Below are positions 39,056 through 39,079 of a stretch of DNA of 39,079 nucleotides, piece by piece (the stretch's first letter is position 1; each line of letters opens with the position of its first letter). A program made the translations under genes and the position numbers. The stretch spans positions 1 through 39,079 of the forward strand of contig MUCJ01000001.1 of NCBI GenBank assembly GCA_002816715.1. The letters are read 5' to 3'. Under the pieces are notes generated by a model. That model saw only the letters and a list, made by a program, of their open reading frames with translations. It searched no databases and was not told the DNA's origin. Origin of the DNA: SAR202 cluster bacterium Casp-Chloro-G3 (lineage in GTDB: Bacteria; Chloroflexota; Dehalococcoidia; Lucifugimonadales; UBA3495).

Positions 39056-39079
39056 ATGACTAATCCGCATTGGCGGGTC
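39056..39079 (+). CDS. Start of a further gene, cut by the window end
   Basis: ATG 39056 is preceded by AAAGGTGAAG at proper spacing and opens MTNPHWRV before the window ends. Its place after the tail tube gene suggests another tail gene, such as a tail assembly chaperone. The eight visible codons do not allow identification. Confidence 0.45.

Noticed and set aside
1-39079. CRISPR array, tRNA or rRNA genes
   Set aside because: No regularly spaced direct repeats with unique spacers and no tRNA or rRNA signatures were seen on either strand.

Overview
The window looks like a chromosomal segment of an aerobic, free-living Chloroflexota bacterium, most likely in or near the Dehalococcoidia/SAR202 group. 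This is an inference from gene content: an Alternative Complex III operon, dense interspersed palindromic repeats of a kind common in uncultured Chloroflexota, and mixed ATG/TTG starts. No rRNA, tRNA or CRISPR array was recognised.

Layout. (1) 1-5.1 kb, minus strand: a branched-chain 2-oxoacid dehydrogenase operon (E1 alpha, E1 beta, E2) followed by lipB, which starts lipoylation of E2. An SRPBCC protein lies upstream, separated by an intrinsic terminator or attenuator. (2) 5.5-14 kb, plus strand: Alternative Complex III, with pentaheme ActA, ActB split into two genes, two NrfD-type membrane subunits, ActD and the monoheme lipoprotein ActE. (3) 14.1-19.1 kb, plus strand: cytochrome c maturation (CcmH, CcmF, a zinc-ribbon membrane protein, an anchored extracytoplasmic protein, a TlpA/CcmG thioredoxin). 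These proteins would mature the cytochromes of the preceding operon. (4) 19.3-24.6 kb: ROK kinase, thioredoxin reductase, PurA, two small unknown proteins and a Ham1-like pyrophosphatase. (5) 24.6-31.9 kb, mostly minus strand: a deiodinase-like gene interrupted by an in-frame TGA with a good SECIS-like hairpin (a probable selenoprotein), an unusual acyl-CoA dehydrogenase homologue, a cysteine-dioxygenase-like cupin, a 3-hydroxyisobutyrate-dehydrogenase-type reductase, an NHL-repeat protein, a polysaccharide-deacetylase-like protein and a GlcG/HbpS protein. (6) 32.1 kb to the end, plus strand: an HK97-type virion module (prohead protease, major capsid, small capsid-associated proteins, two fibre-like proteins, head-tail adaptor, tail completion, tail tube). 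No terminase, portal or integrase precedes it.

A double-hairpin repeat (family A) occurs about ten times across the window. It occurs in ordinary chromosomal gaps, between the E1 subunit genes, inside the end of lipB, and three times inside the virion module. A second family (B) sits in the Alternative Complex III/Ccm gaps and the trxB-purA gap. Shared repeats suggest the virion module has long been resident in this chromosome, as a decaying or domesticated prophage or a gene-transfer-agent-like cluster, rather than being a fresh insertion.

The most notable points are the probable deiodinase-like selenoprotein (24649-25383) and the terminase-less, repeat-studded capsid/tail module (32106-end).
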